From the NCBI GenBank assembly GCA_023953905.1, contig JAMLJA010000025.1, forward strand, positions 1 to 57,116: DNA of 57,116 nucleotides, written 5' to 3'. The DNA comes from Rhizobiaceae bacterium (GTDB lineage Bacteria; Pseudomonadota; Alphaproteobacteria; Rhizobiales; Rhizobiaceae). The number at the start of each line of letters is the position of its first letter. Positions within the stretch are counted from its first letter, which is position 1. Under the pieces are notes generated by a model. That model worked only from the letters and a program-made list of their open reading frames with translations. It was not told the DNA's origin and made no database searches. The position numbers and the translations under genes were made by a program. This document shows, piece after piece, positions 7,262 to 16,158 of this stretch.

Positions 7262-9343
7262 TCATTTCTCGTGAAAATGATCGTAAATCACCTTGGCGAC
7301 TGCCTCTGAAACGCCTTCGACCGCCCTCAGATCCGACATTGCGGCGCGGCTGACTGCTTTCGCAGTTCCAAAATGCAGCAGCAGGGCGCGTTTACGGGTC
7401 GGACCGATTCCGGCTATCTCATCGAGCGGATTTCGTATCATCTCCTTCTTACGCCGGGCGCGGTGGGAGCCGATCGCGAAGCGATGGGCCTCGTCCCGCA
7501 GGCGCTGCACAAAATAGAGCACCGGATCGCGCACTGGCAGGGTGAAAGACTCGCGTCCGGCGCAAAAGAATCTCTCGCGGCCAGCATCGCGATCCTGCCC
7601 CTTGGCAACGCCGATCGCAACCACACGGTCCGAAATGCCGAGGTCTGCCAGAATTTGGCGAACCGCACTCATCTGTCCCTGTCCGCCGTCGATGAGGATC
7701 ACGTCGGGCCAGGCGGGAAACGAATCGATATCGCTGTCTGCGGCGCCTGGTTGAGGGGCGCCGTCCTCTTCATCCTTCAGCAATCGCGAGAAGCGCCGCT
7801 CCATCACTTCACGCATCATTCCGAAGTCATCGCCAGGCGTAATCGTGGTCGAGCGGATGTTGAACTTGCGATACTGGTTTTTGACGAACCCTTCCGGTCC
7901 CGCCACGATCATCGCGCCAACCGCGTTGGTGCCCATGATGTGCGAGTTGTCGTAGACCTCTATCCGGGTCGGGATCTTTTCCAGCTTGAACGTCTCCGCG
8001 AACCCAGAAAGCAATCGGGTCTGCGTGGAGGTCTCGGACAGCCTTCGGCCAAGCGCCTCGCGCGCATTCTGCAGCGCGTGGTCGGTCAGATCCTTCTTCT
8101 CGCCGCGCTGCGGAGCCGAGACCGTCACCTTGTAGCCTGCGCGGGTCGAAAGCGCTTCCGCCAGAAGCATCTGGTCCTCGACAGCGGTCGACAGGAGGAT
8201 CTGGCGAGGGCAGGGCTTGTCATCATAGAACTGCGCCAGAAAAGAACCGAGAATAGCGGCCGGCTCCAGCGCCGAGTCTGCCTTGGGGAAATAGGCTCGA
8301 TTGCCCCAATTCTGACCCGTCCGGAAAAAGAACACCTGTATGCAGGTTTGGCCGCCTTCCATGTGGATGGCGAAGACATCGGCTTCCTGCACGGATTGCG
8401 GATTGATTCCCTGATGCGCCTGAACATGCGAGAGGGCGGAGAGTCTGTCGCGATAGACTGCGGCCTGCTCAAAATCGAGGTTCTCGGCAGCATGCTGCAT
8501 GGCGTCCGAAATTTCGCTTTTCACCTTTTGGCTGCGACCGGACAGGAAGTCTTTCGCTTCAGACACAAGTTCCGCGTAATCCTCCTGCGAAATCTCGCCA
8601 GTGCACGGACCCGAGCACCGCTTGATCTGAAAGAGCAGGCAGGGGCGGGTCCGGCTGTCAAACACGGAATCGGTGCAACTTCGCAGCAAGAAGGCGCGCT
8701 GCAAGGAGTTTATGGTCCTGCCAACAGCGCCTGCGGAGGCAAACGGTCCAAAATAGTCGCCTTGTCGTGAGCGTGCCCCGCGATGCTTGAAAATGCCTGG
8801 CGCGGCATGGTCACCCGTCAGCACGATATAGGGAAATGACTTGTCGTCACGCAGCAGGACGTTAAAGCGCGGTCGCAACCTCTTGATCAGATTCGCTTCC
8901 AGAAGGAGCGCTTCCGTCTCGGTGCGTGTGACGACAAACTCCATAGTCGCCGTTTCGCGCACCATCCGTTCAATGCGGTTCGTATGGAATCGCCCCTGCG
9001 CGTAGTTGGTGACGCGCTTCTTGAGACTGCGCGCCTTGCCGACATACAGCACGTCGCCGCCGGCATTCATCATGCGATAGACGCCGGGCCTGTTCGGAAG
9101 CCGGCGCGCAAGCCCCTGTATGACCTCCGAGCCGACCTTTCCGTCGGTTTCGCCTTTGTAGGATCCCCAGTCTATCGCGGTGAAATCGACTGCAACGGCG
9201 TCAATCGCCGGATCCGCATCCGTGCCAAGATCTTCCTCGAGGTCCTCCTCCGGCATATAAACGTCGACCTCTTCGTCGACGCCATGCGTGCTCACGGGCG
9301 AGGGCGATGAAGCAGCGTTATTTTTTGAACCGCCTGAACTCAT
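7262..9343 (-). CDS. uvrC: Excinuclease ABC subunit C
   Basis: 693 residues from the ATG at 9343. UvrC makes both incisions in nucleotide excision repair. In order: an acidic N-terminal extension of about 65 residues, the GIY-YIG nuclease (PGVYRM...LYVGKA), a cysteine cluster (SCTDS...RPCLLFQIKRCSGPC), the UVR helical pair (NLDFEQAAVYRDRL), an RNase H-like endonuclease (EVYDNSHIMG; DVILIDGGQGQ) and a C-terminal helix-hairpin-helix pair (LDEIAGIGPTRKRALL). The ATG overlaps the stop of the SDR gene as ATGA, which decides the start. Confidence 0.97.
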   Translation of the reverse strand: MSSGGSKNNAASSPSPVSTHGVDEEVDVYMPEEDLEEDLGTDADPAIDAVAVDFTAIDWGSYKGETDGKVGSEVIQGLARRLPNRPGVYRMMNAGGDVLYVGKARSLKKRVTNYAQGRFHTNRIERMVRETATMEFVVTRTETEALLLEANLIKRLRPRFNVLLRDDKSFPYIVLTGDHAAPGIFKHRGARSRQGDYFGPFASAGAVGRTINSLQRAFLLRSCTDSVFDSRTRPCLLFQIKRCSGPCTGEISQEDYAELVSEAKDFLSGRSQKVKSEISDAMQHAAENLDFEQAAVYRDRLSALSHVQAHQGINPQSVQEADVFAIHMEGGQTCIQVFFFRTGQNWGNRAYFPKADSALEPAAILGSFLAQFYDDKPCPRQILLSTAVEDQMLLAEALSTRAGYKVTVSAPQRGEKKDLTDHALQNAREALGRRLSETSTQTRLLSGFAETFKLEKIPTRIEVYDNSHIMGTNAVGAMIVAGPEGFVKNQYRKFNIRSTTITPGDDFGMMREVMERRFSRLLKDEEDGAPQPGAADSDIDSFPAWPDVILIDGGQGQMSAVRQILADLGISDRVVAIGVAKGQDRDAGRERFFCAGRESFTLPVRDPVLYFVQRLRDEAHRFAIGSHRARRKKEMIRNPLDEIAGIGPTRKRALLLHFGTAKAVSRAAMSDLRAVEGVSEAVAKVIYDHFHEK

Positions 9344-10110
9344 TCGTTTCCTGTCGCGTCCGGTGTCCGCCATGCAAGATGCTGGCCGCCGTCTATGGCA
9401 ATCATCTGGCCGGTCACCGATTTTGCCTCCCATAGATAGCGAATGGTTTTCCCAAATTCATCGAGCGACGGGCCGTGACCCAGCGGAACGCTTCGTGCCT
9501 GAGCCTCGAAATCGGCAGCTCTTTGACGAACATTGGCCAGCGTCGGTCCAGGACCGATTGCGTTCACGCGTATCCTGGGTGCGAATGTCTGAGCCATTGT
9601 GCGGGTCGCATCCCACAGAGCCGATTTCGACAAGGAGTAGGAAAAATATCTTGGTGTGGGCTTCCAGACGCGCTGGTCGATGATGTTTACCACCATGCCT
9701 TCGTGGTCTTGGGGAAGGGCTTCATGAAACTTTTGCGCCAGCATCACCGGGGCCTTCACATGCAGATCGAAATGCCTGTTCCAGATATCCCATGAGAAAG
9801 CGTCCGCTGTGTCCGGCTCGAACACCGAAGCATTGTTGACCAGAATATCCAGAGGGCCAGCGATGGAAGTGGCCTCTCGAATAAGCCTCTCCACCGCATT
9901 CATTTCTGTCAGATCAGTCTGAACGACGAACGCTCGGCCGCCTTTGGCTCGGATTAACGCGGCCAATTCTTCACTGCAGTTGCCAGAGCGATTGTAGTGG
10001 ATGACCATTTCGAAACCGTGATCCGCAAGGTCCTCCACGATCGCGCGTCCTATCCGTTTCGCGCCGCCCGTGACCAGGGCCCTGCGAGAGGTTTGCAAGC
10101 CGTGTCTCAT
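9340..10110 (-). CDS. SDR oxidoreductase, pteridine reductase/FolM-like
   Basis: 256-residue Rossmann-fold reductase. The nucleotide loop is TGGAKRIGRAI; the arginine after the glycines marks the NADPH-dependent pteridine-reductase-like branch (FolM, PTR1). NNAS lies in its usual place and the active-site YSLSK gives Tyr and Lys. A likely role is reduction of dihydromonapterin or dihydrofolate-like pterins, inferred from the motif only. It is translationally coupled to uvrC through a 4-base ATGA overlap. Confidence 0.85.
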   Translation of the reverse strand: MRHGLQTSRRALVTGGAKRIGRAIVEDLADHGFEMVIHYNRSGNCSEELAALIRAKGGRAFVVQTDLTEMNAVERLIREATSIAGPLDILVNNASVFEPDTADAFSWDIWNRHFDLHVKAPVMLAQKFHEALPQDHEGMVVNIIDQRVWKPTPRYFSYSLSKSALWDATRTMAQTFAPRIRVNAIGPGPTLANVRQRAADFEAQARSVPLGHGPSLDEFGKTIRYLWEAKSVTGQMIAIDGGQHLAWRTPDATGNE

Positions 10111-10224
10111 GAGAAAATCGACCCCGATCGCCCGAATGTGGCAACGAAGCCTTCATTCATGCGGCTTCATTGTGGCGCTGGCCACTTGCAGGCAGAGCTC
10201 TTGCCGGCAGATGACCGCCCGATC

Positions 10225-10240
10225 GCCTCTATATAGAGGC
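10225..10240. repeat. Perfect 16-bp palindrome GCCTCTATATAGAGGC
   Basis: Directly read; both halves are exact reverse complements with no spacer. It is 115 bases before the SDR start and about 250 before the porin start. A dimeric repressor operator is a reasonable reading, but no matching regulator gene is in the window. Confidence 0.6.
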
Positions 10241-10298
10241 CGCAACATACTGATCCAAGGGCGCTTTTCTCCGCATGCACACATATGCTGACATGCTC

Positions 10299-10318
10299 AT
10301 GTTGCGCAGCAGCAACAT
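10299..10318. repeat. Inverted repeat ATGTTGC-N6-GCAACAT
   Basis: A perfect 7-bp inverted repeat with spacer GCAGCA, 170 bases before the porin ATG. The size and spacing suit a dimeric helix-turn-helix regulator; a small RNA hairpin is the alternative. Confidence 0.55.
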
Positions 10319-10487
10319 CACGGTTCAGCCGCATTGTCGCCAGTCAATGACCTCGATTGAGGAAAGCTTCAGCCGCATTTGGACACGACATTTGGAACCG
10401 TAAGCGCTGCATGCCGTTAGGTGGGAACGGTGTGGGACAGAACTCAAGTTTGCATAGGCCCAATGGTTCGGGCCAAGGAGTAACAAT

Positions 10488-11153
10488 ATGAAGATCACAT
10501 CCAGATTTACGCGCACGTCCGTCGCCACTCTCGGCATGGTGGCGCTGCTGGGCTCGATGAACGCATATGCAGCAGACGTTGTTATGGAAGAGGCACCGGC
10601 ACCCATGCCGATCGCGGAACTGCCCGTCGCAAGCTGGGCTGGTCCTTATGCCGGTCTGTCGGCTGGTTACGGGTTCGCTGGTCGCACCCGTGACAAGACG
10701 CTGGACAACAAGATCGATACCGATGGTTTCATCGGTGGCGCCTTTGTGGGTATGCAGTGGCAGAGCGGCAACATCGTCTACGGTGTTGAAGGCGACGTGA
10801 ACTACAATGACATGAGCGGTTCGAACGCTGGTGTGAAGTCTCAGTCAAGCGTTGATGGCTCGGTTCGTGCTCGCCTCGGCTACGCTGTAACGCCTGACAT
10901 CCTGCTCTATGGTACGGCAGGTGGTGCTGCGCAGAGCCTCAAGATCAAGGACGCGGTCGGATCTGACAGCAATACGCAACTCGGCTGGACCGCAGGTGCG
11001 GGTGCTGACGTCAAGATTACCGAGCAGGTCTTCGGTCGTGTAGAGTACCGCTATTCTGACTATGGTACCGACGACTTCAACACCGGTGCCGGCAATCGCC
11101 GCATCGATTCGTCCGACAGCCGTATCACTTTCGGCGTTGGTATGAAGTTCTGA
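10488..11153 (+). CDS. Outer-membrane beta-barrel protein, Omp25/Omp31-like
   Basis: 221 residues. The signal peptide (about residues 1-29) ends AYA-AD. The mature part starts with the WAGPYAGLSAGYGF strand typical of rhizobial and Brucella Omp25/31-type barrels, continues with alternating glycine/aromatic strands, and ends with phenylalanine (RITFGVGMKF), the signal for BAM-mediated insertion. Likely an eight-stranded barrel with structural or surface function rather than a wide pore. AAGGAG lies 6 bases before the ATG. It is a single-gene unit ended by a strong terminator. Confidence 0.93.
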   Translation: MKITSRFTRTSVATLGMVALLGSMNAYAADVVMEEAPAPMPIAELPVASWAGPYAGLSAGYGFAGRTRDKTLDNKIDTDGFIGGAFVGMQWQSGNIVYGVEGDVNYNDMSGSNAGVKSQSSVDGSVRARLGYAVTPDILLYGTAGGAAQSLKIKDAVGSDSNTQLGWTAGAGADVKITEQVFGRVEYRYSDYGTDDFNTGAGNRRIDSSDSRITFGVGMKF

Positions 11154-11180
11154 TCCGTATTCAGAATTCATCTGAATGAA

Positions 11181-11209
11181 AAGAGCCGGGCATGTCCCGG
11201 CTCTTTTTT
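11181..11209. terminator. Bidirectional intrinsic terminator
   Basis: Perfect 10-bp stem (11181-11190 with 11196-11205, AAGAGCCGGG / CCCGGCTCTT), loop CATGT, followed by T6 on the plus strand and TTTTC on the minus strand. It serves the porin gene and probably the convergent GST gene. Confidence 0.93.
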
Positions 11210-11227
11210 GGCTATCGCTGAAGCAGT

Positions 11228-11824
11228 CTATTTCGGCGTCAGCGTTGAGAGTTCCGGGAACTTCTGATCGAAACGGGCTGCCCAACGCTTCAGCTTCGTA
11301 TGACCCCGTTCCCACTGGCCCGCAAAACGAAGATCAAGATACCCAATGGTTGCCCGCAGCGCGATATGACCTGCTGTGATCTTCTGCGGAAGTTTCGGCG
11401 TATCGATACACAGAGCGTCGAGCGCACGTGTGGCTTTTGACCATTGCCGGTCCAGCCACACGTCATGAACCTTCTCCGGTGGACGCATGCGACGCTCGTA
11501 AACATGTGCGAGGAGTACGTCGCAAATTCCGTCAGCTACGGCCTCCAATTGTTCGGCATCGAGCCTCTTCCCGGCATTGCGGGGGAAAAGCTTTCCACCT
11601 GATTCACGGTTGAGAAATTGGGTGATCACGCGGCTGTCGTAAACCGGGCGTCCTTCTTCCGTCACGAGAACGGGGATCTTGCCGAGAGGATTCGCATCGG
11701 TGAGCGAGCCGGATTGCGCCGCCGTGTCCGTCAGGACCTCCTCGATCGCAATACCTGCATAGGCGGCAGCCATGCGCACCTTGGCGCTATAGGGAGAAGC
11801 CGGCGCATAAAGAAGTTTCATCAT
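11228..11824 (-). CDS. Glutathione S-transferase family protein
   Basis: 198 residues from the ATG at 11824, which has GGAGG 9 bases before it; the open frame reaches further to 11908 but that part overlaps the RNase T2 gene. N-terminal thioredoxin-like domain (KLLYAPASPYSAKVRMAA; GKIPVLVTEEGRPVYDSRVITQFL) with the cis-proline and the glutathione-binding Asp-Ser. A C-terminal helical domain follows. It is not a close copy of the GST at 1663-2358. Substrate unknown. Confidence 0.88.
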   Translation of the reverse strand: MMKLLYAPASPYSAKVRMAAAYAGIAIEEVLTDTAAQSGSLTDANPLGKIPVLVTEEGRPVYDSRVITQFLNRESGGKLFPRNAGKRLDAEQLEAVADGICDVLLAHVYERRMRPPEKVHDVWLDRQWSKATRALDALCIDTPKLPQKITAGHIALRATIGYLDLRFAGQWERGHTKLKRWAARFDQKFPELSTLTPK

Positions 11825-11862
11825 CAGTCGTTTCCTCCATATGCCTTGATCGTCGAACGCGA

Positions 11863-12681
11863 TCAGCCGCCGCGAATCGGTGGCATAACGGCCTTCGGCA
11901 TTCGGCACGAACGCCGGTCAACCTCTGGGCAGCTCCGGAATTCAAGTTGCTTCGTCATGCAAATGCGCACTTCGCGCAAGTATCTCTTGTCGCAGGTTAT
12001 GGCAATTCCGTCTTCGGGCAATAACGCGTTGGACTGCACGAAACTTTGCTCGACATTCAAGGGAGACACAGTGCGATAAGAGTTTAGGCGAGAGAAATCG
12101 CTCGGTATCTGTACGCGCTCGCGAGCCTCGCGAAGGACAGCAAAGTAATCGTTCTGCGACAGGCCGCTGCAGCTGCCGTGTTTGCGCCATTGGTGCCGGA
12201 TAAGACCCGCCGAGGGCATAATGTCATAGAGGCTTCGGAGTGTGATGTCGGACACGTCGAGCCGATCTGATCGGCAATCTTGCGGAAAGCCCCGCTCGAA
12301 TTGCGGCCAAAGGCCGTGAACAACGAACGCGTAGGGTCGTCCGCCGGCGCATTGTTGACGATTGGCATCGCGGCCCTCCGCCTCGCAATAGCTTGGCGAC
12401 CATGACAGCGAGAGCACGTAAAAATCGAATCCTGAGCCAGATGGGACTGGCGTTTTCGTCTGTGGACCGGGCTGCGAAGGTTGCGACTGGGAGATGGGTG
12501 CGTTGGGCGCAGACGGCTCTTCCGAAGAGTCGCATGCAGCCAGCGCTACGCCCGCGAGCGCCAGGATGGTCAGGCGCAACGCAAACAGTGACAATGAGAA
12601 AAGCCCAAACCTAGCGCAGGACGCGGCAGTGTCCGTTATAGACGAACCAGCGATCGAATCCCGAAACGCAGAATTCGACAT
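11863..12681 (-). CDS. Ribonuclease T2 family protein, exported
   Basis: 272 residues from the ATG at 12681. RNase T2 enzymes cleave single-stranded RNA through a 2',3'-cyclic phosphate. Both active-site segments are intact: VVHGLWPQF and HQWRKHGSC, giving the two histidines, the lysine and supporting residues. A proline/serine-rich linker lies between the N-terminus and the domain. The segment LALAGVALAACDSS is a good lipobox, so the protein is probably a periplasmic lipoprotein. The start is uncertain: 12681 overlaps the upstream gene by 71 bases, and a TTG at 12579 would put the lipoprotein signal at the very N-terminus. Confidence 0.9.
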   Translation of the reverse strand: MSNSAFRDSIAGSSITDTAASCARFGLFSLSLFALRLTILALAGVALAACDSSEEPSAPNAPISQSQPSQPGPQTKTPVPSGSGFDFYVLSLSWSPSYCEAEGRDANRQQCAGGRPYAFVVHGLWPQFERGFPQDCRSDRLDVSDITLRSLYDIMPSAGLIRHQWRKHGSCSGLSQNDYFAVLREARERVQIPSDFSRLNSYRTVSPLNVEQSFVQSNALLPEDGIAITCDKRYLREVRICMTKQLEFRSCPEVDRRSCRMPKAVMPPIRGG

Positions 12682-13033
12682 TGTCTCCAAAGGCTCCCGC
12701 GAGGCCCTGTCCTTCCTCGATCATGTACCAGACATTGCGCTTGCGACCGTCCGACAGGAGCGCGGTCGCGCCGCAATAGCGCCGCGCAATCGGCCTATCT
12801 TCACGATACGGAAGGTAGCGGTGCTCATGCACCTTTCGAAATTCCGAAATCGCGACGTTGGGCAAATGCGGGACGTTGCGCACCTGATGGCTGAACCCCG
12901 AGCTGATCCGAGACAACACGCCAGCGTTTTCGCAAGCGCGGGGTGAGCGGTCACCCGCGGACGCTGTGCCCGTGAAGACACCAAGGGCACTGGCGATAAT
13001 TGCCGCGGCGATCATTGAGAAACGGCGTTTCAT
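12611..13033 (-). CDS. Small secreted protein of unknown function
   Basis: 140 residues. The ATG at 13033 has GGGAG 8 bases upstream; the open frame extends further but the signal peptide (FSMIAAAIIASALGVFTGTASA) starts here. The mature part has four cysteines, possibly two disulfides, and ends FVYNGHCRVLR. I recognise it as the type of conserved exported protein found in rhizobia, without a known function. It sits upstream of, and overlaps, the exported RNase T2 gene, so the two are probably co-expressed. Confidence 0.78.
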   Translation of the reverse strand: MKRRFSMIAAAIIASALGVFTGTASAGDRSPRACENAGVLSRISSGFSHQVRNVPHLPNVAISEFRKVHEHRYLPYREDRPIARRYCGATALLSDGRKRNVWYMIEEGQGLAGAFGDNVEFCVSGFDRWFVYNGHCRVLR

Positions 13034-13109
13034 CGAGAAGCTCCCAAGACACCGCCAAAGCGGTCGATTCGTTGCATTATCTTTACTTTGAGGACTTGCA
13101 TGAAAGCGG

Positions 13110-13970
13110 TCAAGCCGCAGCATCTTCGCCGCTGAGCGCGGTGATGGAGAAGCGCCCACTCGATCCTTCGGAAAGGACCGATCTTAGGGCAGATAGAATA
13201 ATGCCCACTTCTCGATCCAATCCGTAGGGCAGATTGACGACGGTCACGCCGCATCCATCGAGGCGAGGCTCCGAAGAGGGCGGTCTGACCTCGAACACGA
13301 TGTCCGTGATCCGCGCAATGCCGGTCTCCTTCAAGTCGCTGCGAAAGGCGTTGACGGCCCTTCGATCCTTGATGGGGTACCAGAAGGCGTAGAGCCCGCT
13401 CGGCCAGCGCTTGTGCGCCTTGATCAGCCCCTGGATCATGCGGTCGAACTCCCCGGCTTCCTCGAACGGCGGGTCAACGAGTACGACGCCGCGTCTCTCC
13501 TTGGGAGGAATATGCGCTCCAAGCGCAAGCCACCCATCAAGATTGATCACGCGTGTCTGGATATCACCGGCGAACTTGGCGCCCAGCGCTTTTGCATCCA
13601 CCGGATGCAATTCGATGGCCGACAAGCGGTCCTGCTTGCGAAGCAGGTGACGTGTGATGGCCGGGGAGCCGGGATAGCGCGACACACCGCCCTTTGGATT
13701 GAGCGCGCGCACGGTCTCGAGATAAGGCTCAAGCAGTTCGGCAGCGGCCTGCGGCAGGGAGGCATCCATTAGCCGGCCAATTCCGTCGCGCCATTCGCCG
13801 GTCTTTTGTGCTTCTGCGGAAGAGAGGTCGTAGACGCCGCGACCGGCATGCGTGTCGATGACACGGAAGGCCGCATCCTTTTTCTTCAGATATTCGATGA
13901 TGCGGGCGAGCACGGCGTGCTTGACGACGTCTGCGAAATTCCCGGCGTGATAGATGTGACGGTAGTTCAT
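13110..13970 (-). CDS. rlmJ: 23S rRNA (adenine(2030)-N6)-methyltransferase RlmJ
   Basis: 286 residues. The start NYRHIYHAGNFADVVKHAVL is diagnostic of RlmJ (YhiR). VIDTHAGRGVYDL is the S-adenosylmethionine loop and LVDPPFEE is the N6-adenine methylase DPPF motif. It methylates one adenine of 23S rRNA. It is divergent from the molybdopterin oxidoreductase gene, with 61 bases between the starts. Confidence 0.97.
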   Translation of the reverse strand: MNYRHIYHAGNFADVVKHAVLARIIEYLKKKDAAFRVIDTHAGRGVYDLSSAEAQKTGEWRDGIGRLMDASLPQAAAELLEPYLETVRALNPKGGVSRYPGSPAITRHLLRKQDRLSAIELHPVDAKALGAKFAGDIQTRVINLDGWLALGAHIPPKERRGVVLVDPPFEEAGEFDRMIQGLIKAHKRWPSGLYAFWYPIKDRRAVNAFRSDLKETGIARITDIVFEVRPPSSEPRLDGCGVTVVNLPYGLDREVGIILSALRSVLSEGSSGRFSITALSGEDAAA

Positions 13971-14031
13971 GATCCTCGCCGTGTTCGCTTTGGCTCTACA
14001 CTGCGAAGTGGGAACCGGCTAGATTGAAGAC

Positions 14032-16158
14032 ATGAACCAGCACGCCAAGATAGCCGAAAAGCAGGCAGATTTGAGAACAGGCCATTCTGCCTGTCCGCAT
14101 GATTGCCCGTCGACATGCGCGCTGGATGTCGAGTTCCTCGATGGAACGCGTATCGGCCGCGTCCACGGCGCCAAGGAGAACAGCTATACGGCTGGTGTGA
14201 TATGCGCGAAGGTCGCGCGCTACGCTGAGCGCATCCACCATCCGGATCGCCTTTTGAAGCCATTGATTCGCGGCGCCGCGAAAGGTGATGGCGTCTGGAA
14301 AGACGCCAGTTGGGAAGCGGCTCTGGATCTCGTGGCGGAGAAATTCCTCGCCGCCGAAGAGAAATTCGGCAGCGAGACGGTCTGGCCCTATTTCTATGCG
14401 GGAACGATGGGGCTGGTGCAGCGCGATGGCATAGAGCGGTTGCGTCATGCCCGAAAATACTCCGGGTTCTTCGGGTCGATCTGTACCAATCTCGCCTGGA
14501 CCGGCTGGGTGATGGGTACCGGCTCACTTCGCGGCGCAGATCCGCGCGAGATGGCGAAATCCGACTGCGTCGTGATTTGGGGGACCAACGCCGTCGTCAC
14601 TCAGGTCAACGTGATGACGCACGCGATCAAGGCGCGCAAGGAGCGCGGGGCCAAGATCGTCGTCATCGATATTTACGAGAACGCGACGGTCAAACAGGCG
14701 GATATGGGCCTCGTTCTCAAGCCGGGTACGGACGGTGCCTTGGCCTGTGCGGTCATGCATGTGCTGTTCCGGGAAAACCTTGCCGATCGTGCCTATCTCG
14801 AAAAGTTCACCGATGACCCGAAAGGGCTGGAGCAGCATCTTGCGACACGCACGCCGCAATGGGCGTCATATATCACAGGCCTTTCCGTCGAGGAGATCGA
14901 GGCGTTCGCGCGGCTCGTAGGCACAACGCAGCGGACGTTTTTTCGCTTGGGATATGGCTTCGCGCGTCAGCGCAACGGGTCTGCCAACATGCACGCGGCA
15001 CTTTCCGTCGCCGCGGTCACCGGATGCTGGCAGTATGAGGGCGGCGGCGCATTCCATTCGAATTCCGGCGTGCTCAAGCTGAACACCGATCTCGTGGAGG
15101 GCACGCGTCTGCGAGATCCCCGAGTACGCCACCTCGATCAATCCCGGATTGGGGCCGTTCTCACCGGCGACGAAACCGCGCTTCATGGTGGCCCGCCCGT
15201 CACCGCGATGCTCATCCAGAACACCAATCCCGTGAATGTCGCTCCCGAACAACGCCTGGTGAAGAGAGGTTTCCTTCGCGACGACTTGTTCACCTGCGTC
15301 CACGAACAGTTCATGACTGACACCGCGATGTTGGCGGATGTGGTGCTCCCTGCCACCATGTTCATGGAGCATGACGACATCTACAAGGGGGGTGGTCACC
15401 AGCACGTGGTTCTCGGCCCGAAGCTGATCGACCCGCCAGTGGGGCCTCGCACCAATCACTTTGTCATCGAGGAACTGAGCAAGCGGCTCGGGGTCTCGCA
15501 TTTGCCCGGCTTCGGCATGACGGAGCGGGAGCACATCGATGTCATGCTGGAAAAGAAGGGACTTGGCACATTCTCGACGTTCGCGGAGGAGCGTTGGGCC
15601 GATCTGCAGCCGGCATTCAATGACGCGCATTTCCTAAATGGATTTGCGCACCCCGACGGCAAGTTCCGCTTCCATGCCGATTGGAGCGGGCAAGTGGCGC
15701 CGAACAGGCCTCCGGCAAGCATCGGCCTCTATGGGCCGGTTGCTGAGCTTCCCGAGTTTCCCGATCATGTCGAGTTGATTGAGACAGCGGACGAGGTGCA
15801 TCCATTTAGATTGGCGACGTCACCCGCGCGCAATTACCTCAACTCGACATTTTCAGAGACGCCGACGTCGAGAGCGAAAGAGGGCAGGCCGGAATTGCTC
15901 CTCCACCCAGATGATGCGGCAGCGATTGGCGTCGAGGACGGCGCGCGTGTGGAGATCGGCAATGAACGTGGTGAGGTGGTGCTTCACGCGAAATTTTTTG
16001 CCGGATTGAAGCGTGGCGTCGTCGTTGCAGAAGGACTATGGCCCAACAGTGCTCATGAGCGCGGCGAGGGCATTAACGTGCTGACCGGAGCCGACGCGCC
16101 CGCTCCCTACGGAGGTGCGGCATTCCACGACAACAAGGTGTGGGCTCGCCGCGCCTAA
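14032..16158 (+). CDS. Molybdopterin (bis-MGD) oxidoreductase of unknown substrate
   Basis: 708 residues, DMSO-reductase superfamily. The N-terminal [4Fe-4S] motif CPHDCPSTC...C (about residues 21-56, C-x3-C-x3-C-x~27-C) is intact. Catalytic domains follow (SDCVVIWGTNAVVTQVN; LIQNTNPVNVAPEQ), and the C-terminal molydopterin-binding domain begins near 590 (LLLHPDDAAAIGVEDGARVEI). No Tat signal is present, so it is probably cytoplasmic. No electron-transfer subunit, membrane anchor or formate-type partner lies next to it. The reaction cannot be named; COG0243-type orphan enzymes of this kind are frequent in rhizobia. moaD/moaE for its cofactor are 8 kb away. Confidence 0.92.
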   Translation: MNQHAKIAEKQADLRTGHSACPHDCPSTCALDVEFLDGTRIGRVHGAKENSYTAGVICAKVARYAERIHHPDRLLKPLIRGAAKGDGVWKDASWEAALDLVAEKFLAAEEKFGSETVWPYFYAGTMGLVQRDGIERLRHARKYSGFFGSICTNLAWTGWVMGTGSLRGADPREMAKSDCVVIWGTNAVVTQVNVMTHAIKARKERGAKIVVIDIYENATVKQADMGLVLKPGTDGALACAVMHVLFRENLADRAYLEKFTDDPKGLEQHLATRTPQWASYITGLSVEEIEAFARLVGTTQRTFFRLGYGFARQRNGSANMHAALSVAAVTGCWQYEGGGAFHSNSGVLKLNTDLVEGTRLRDPRVRHLDQSRIGAVLTGDETALHGGPPVTAMLIQNTNPVNVAPEQRLVKRGFLRDDLFTCVHEQFMTDTAMLADVVLPATMFMEHDDIYKGGGHQHVVLGPKLIDPPVGPRTNHFVIEELSKRLGVSHLPGFGMTEREHIDVMLEKKGLGTFSTFAEERWADLQPAFNDAHFLNGFAHPDGKFRFHADWSGQVAPNRPPASIGLYGPVAELPEFPDHVELIETADEVHPFRLATSPARNYLNSTFSETPTSRAKEGRPELLLHPDDAAAIGVEDGARVEIGNERGEVVLHAKFFAGLKRGVVVAEGLWPNSAHERGEGINVLTGADAPAPYGGAAFHDNKVWARRA

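Larger units (their letters stand above)
10111..10487. promoter_or_regulatory. Divergent regulatory region between SDR gene and outer-membrane protein gene
   Basis: 377 bases without a gene. It holds a perfect 16-bp palindrome at 10225-10240, a 7-bp inverted repeat with 6-base spacer at 10299-10318, and a small hairpin GGCCC...GGGCC at about 10457-10474 directly before the AAGGAG ribosome binding site of the porin gene. The last could modulate porin translation. No convincing small open frame was seen. Confidence 0.6.

Noticed and set aside
7373..8770. 465-codon plus-strand open frame
   Set aside because: Antisense to uvrC, which has all its expected domains.
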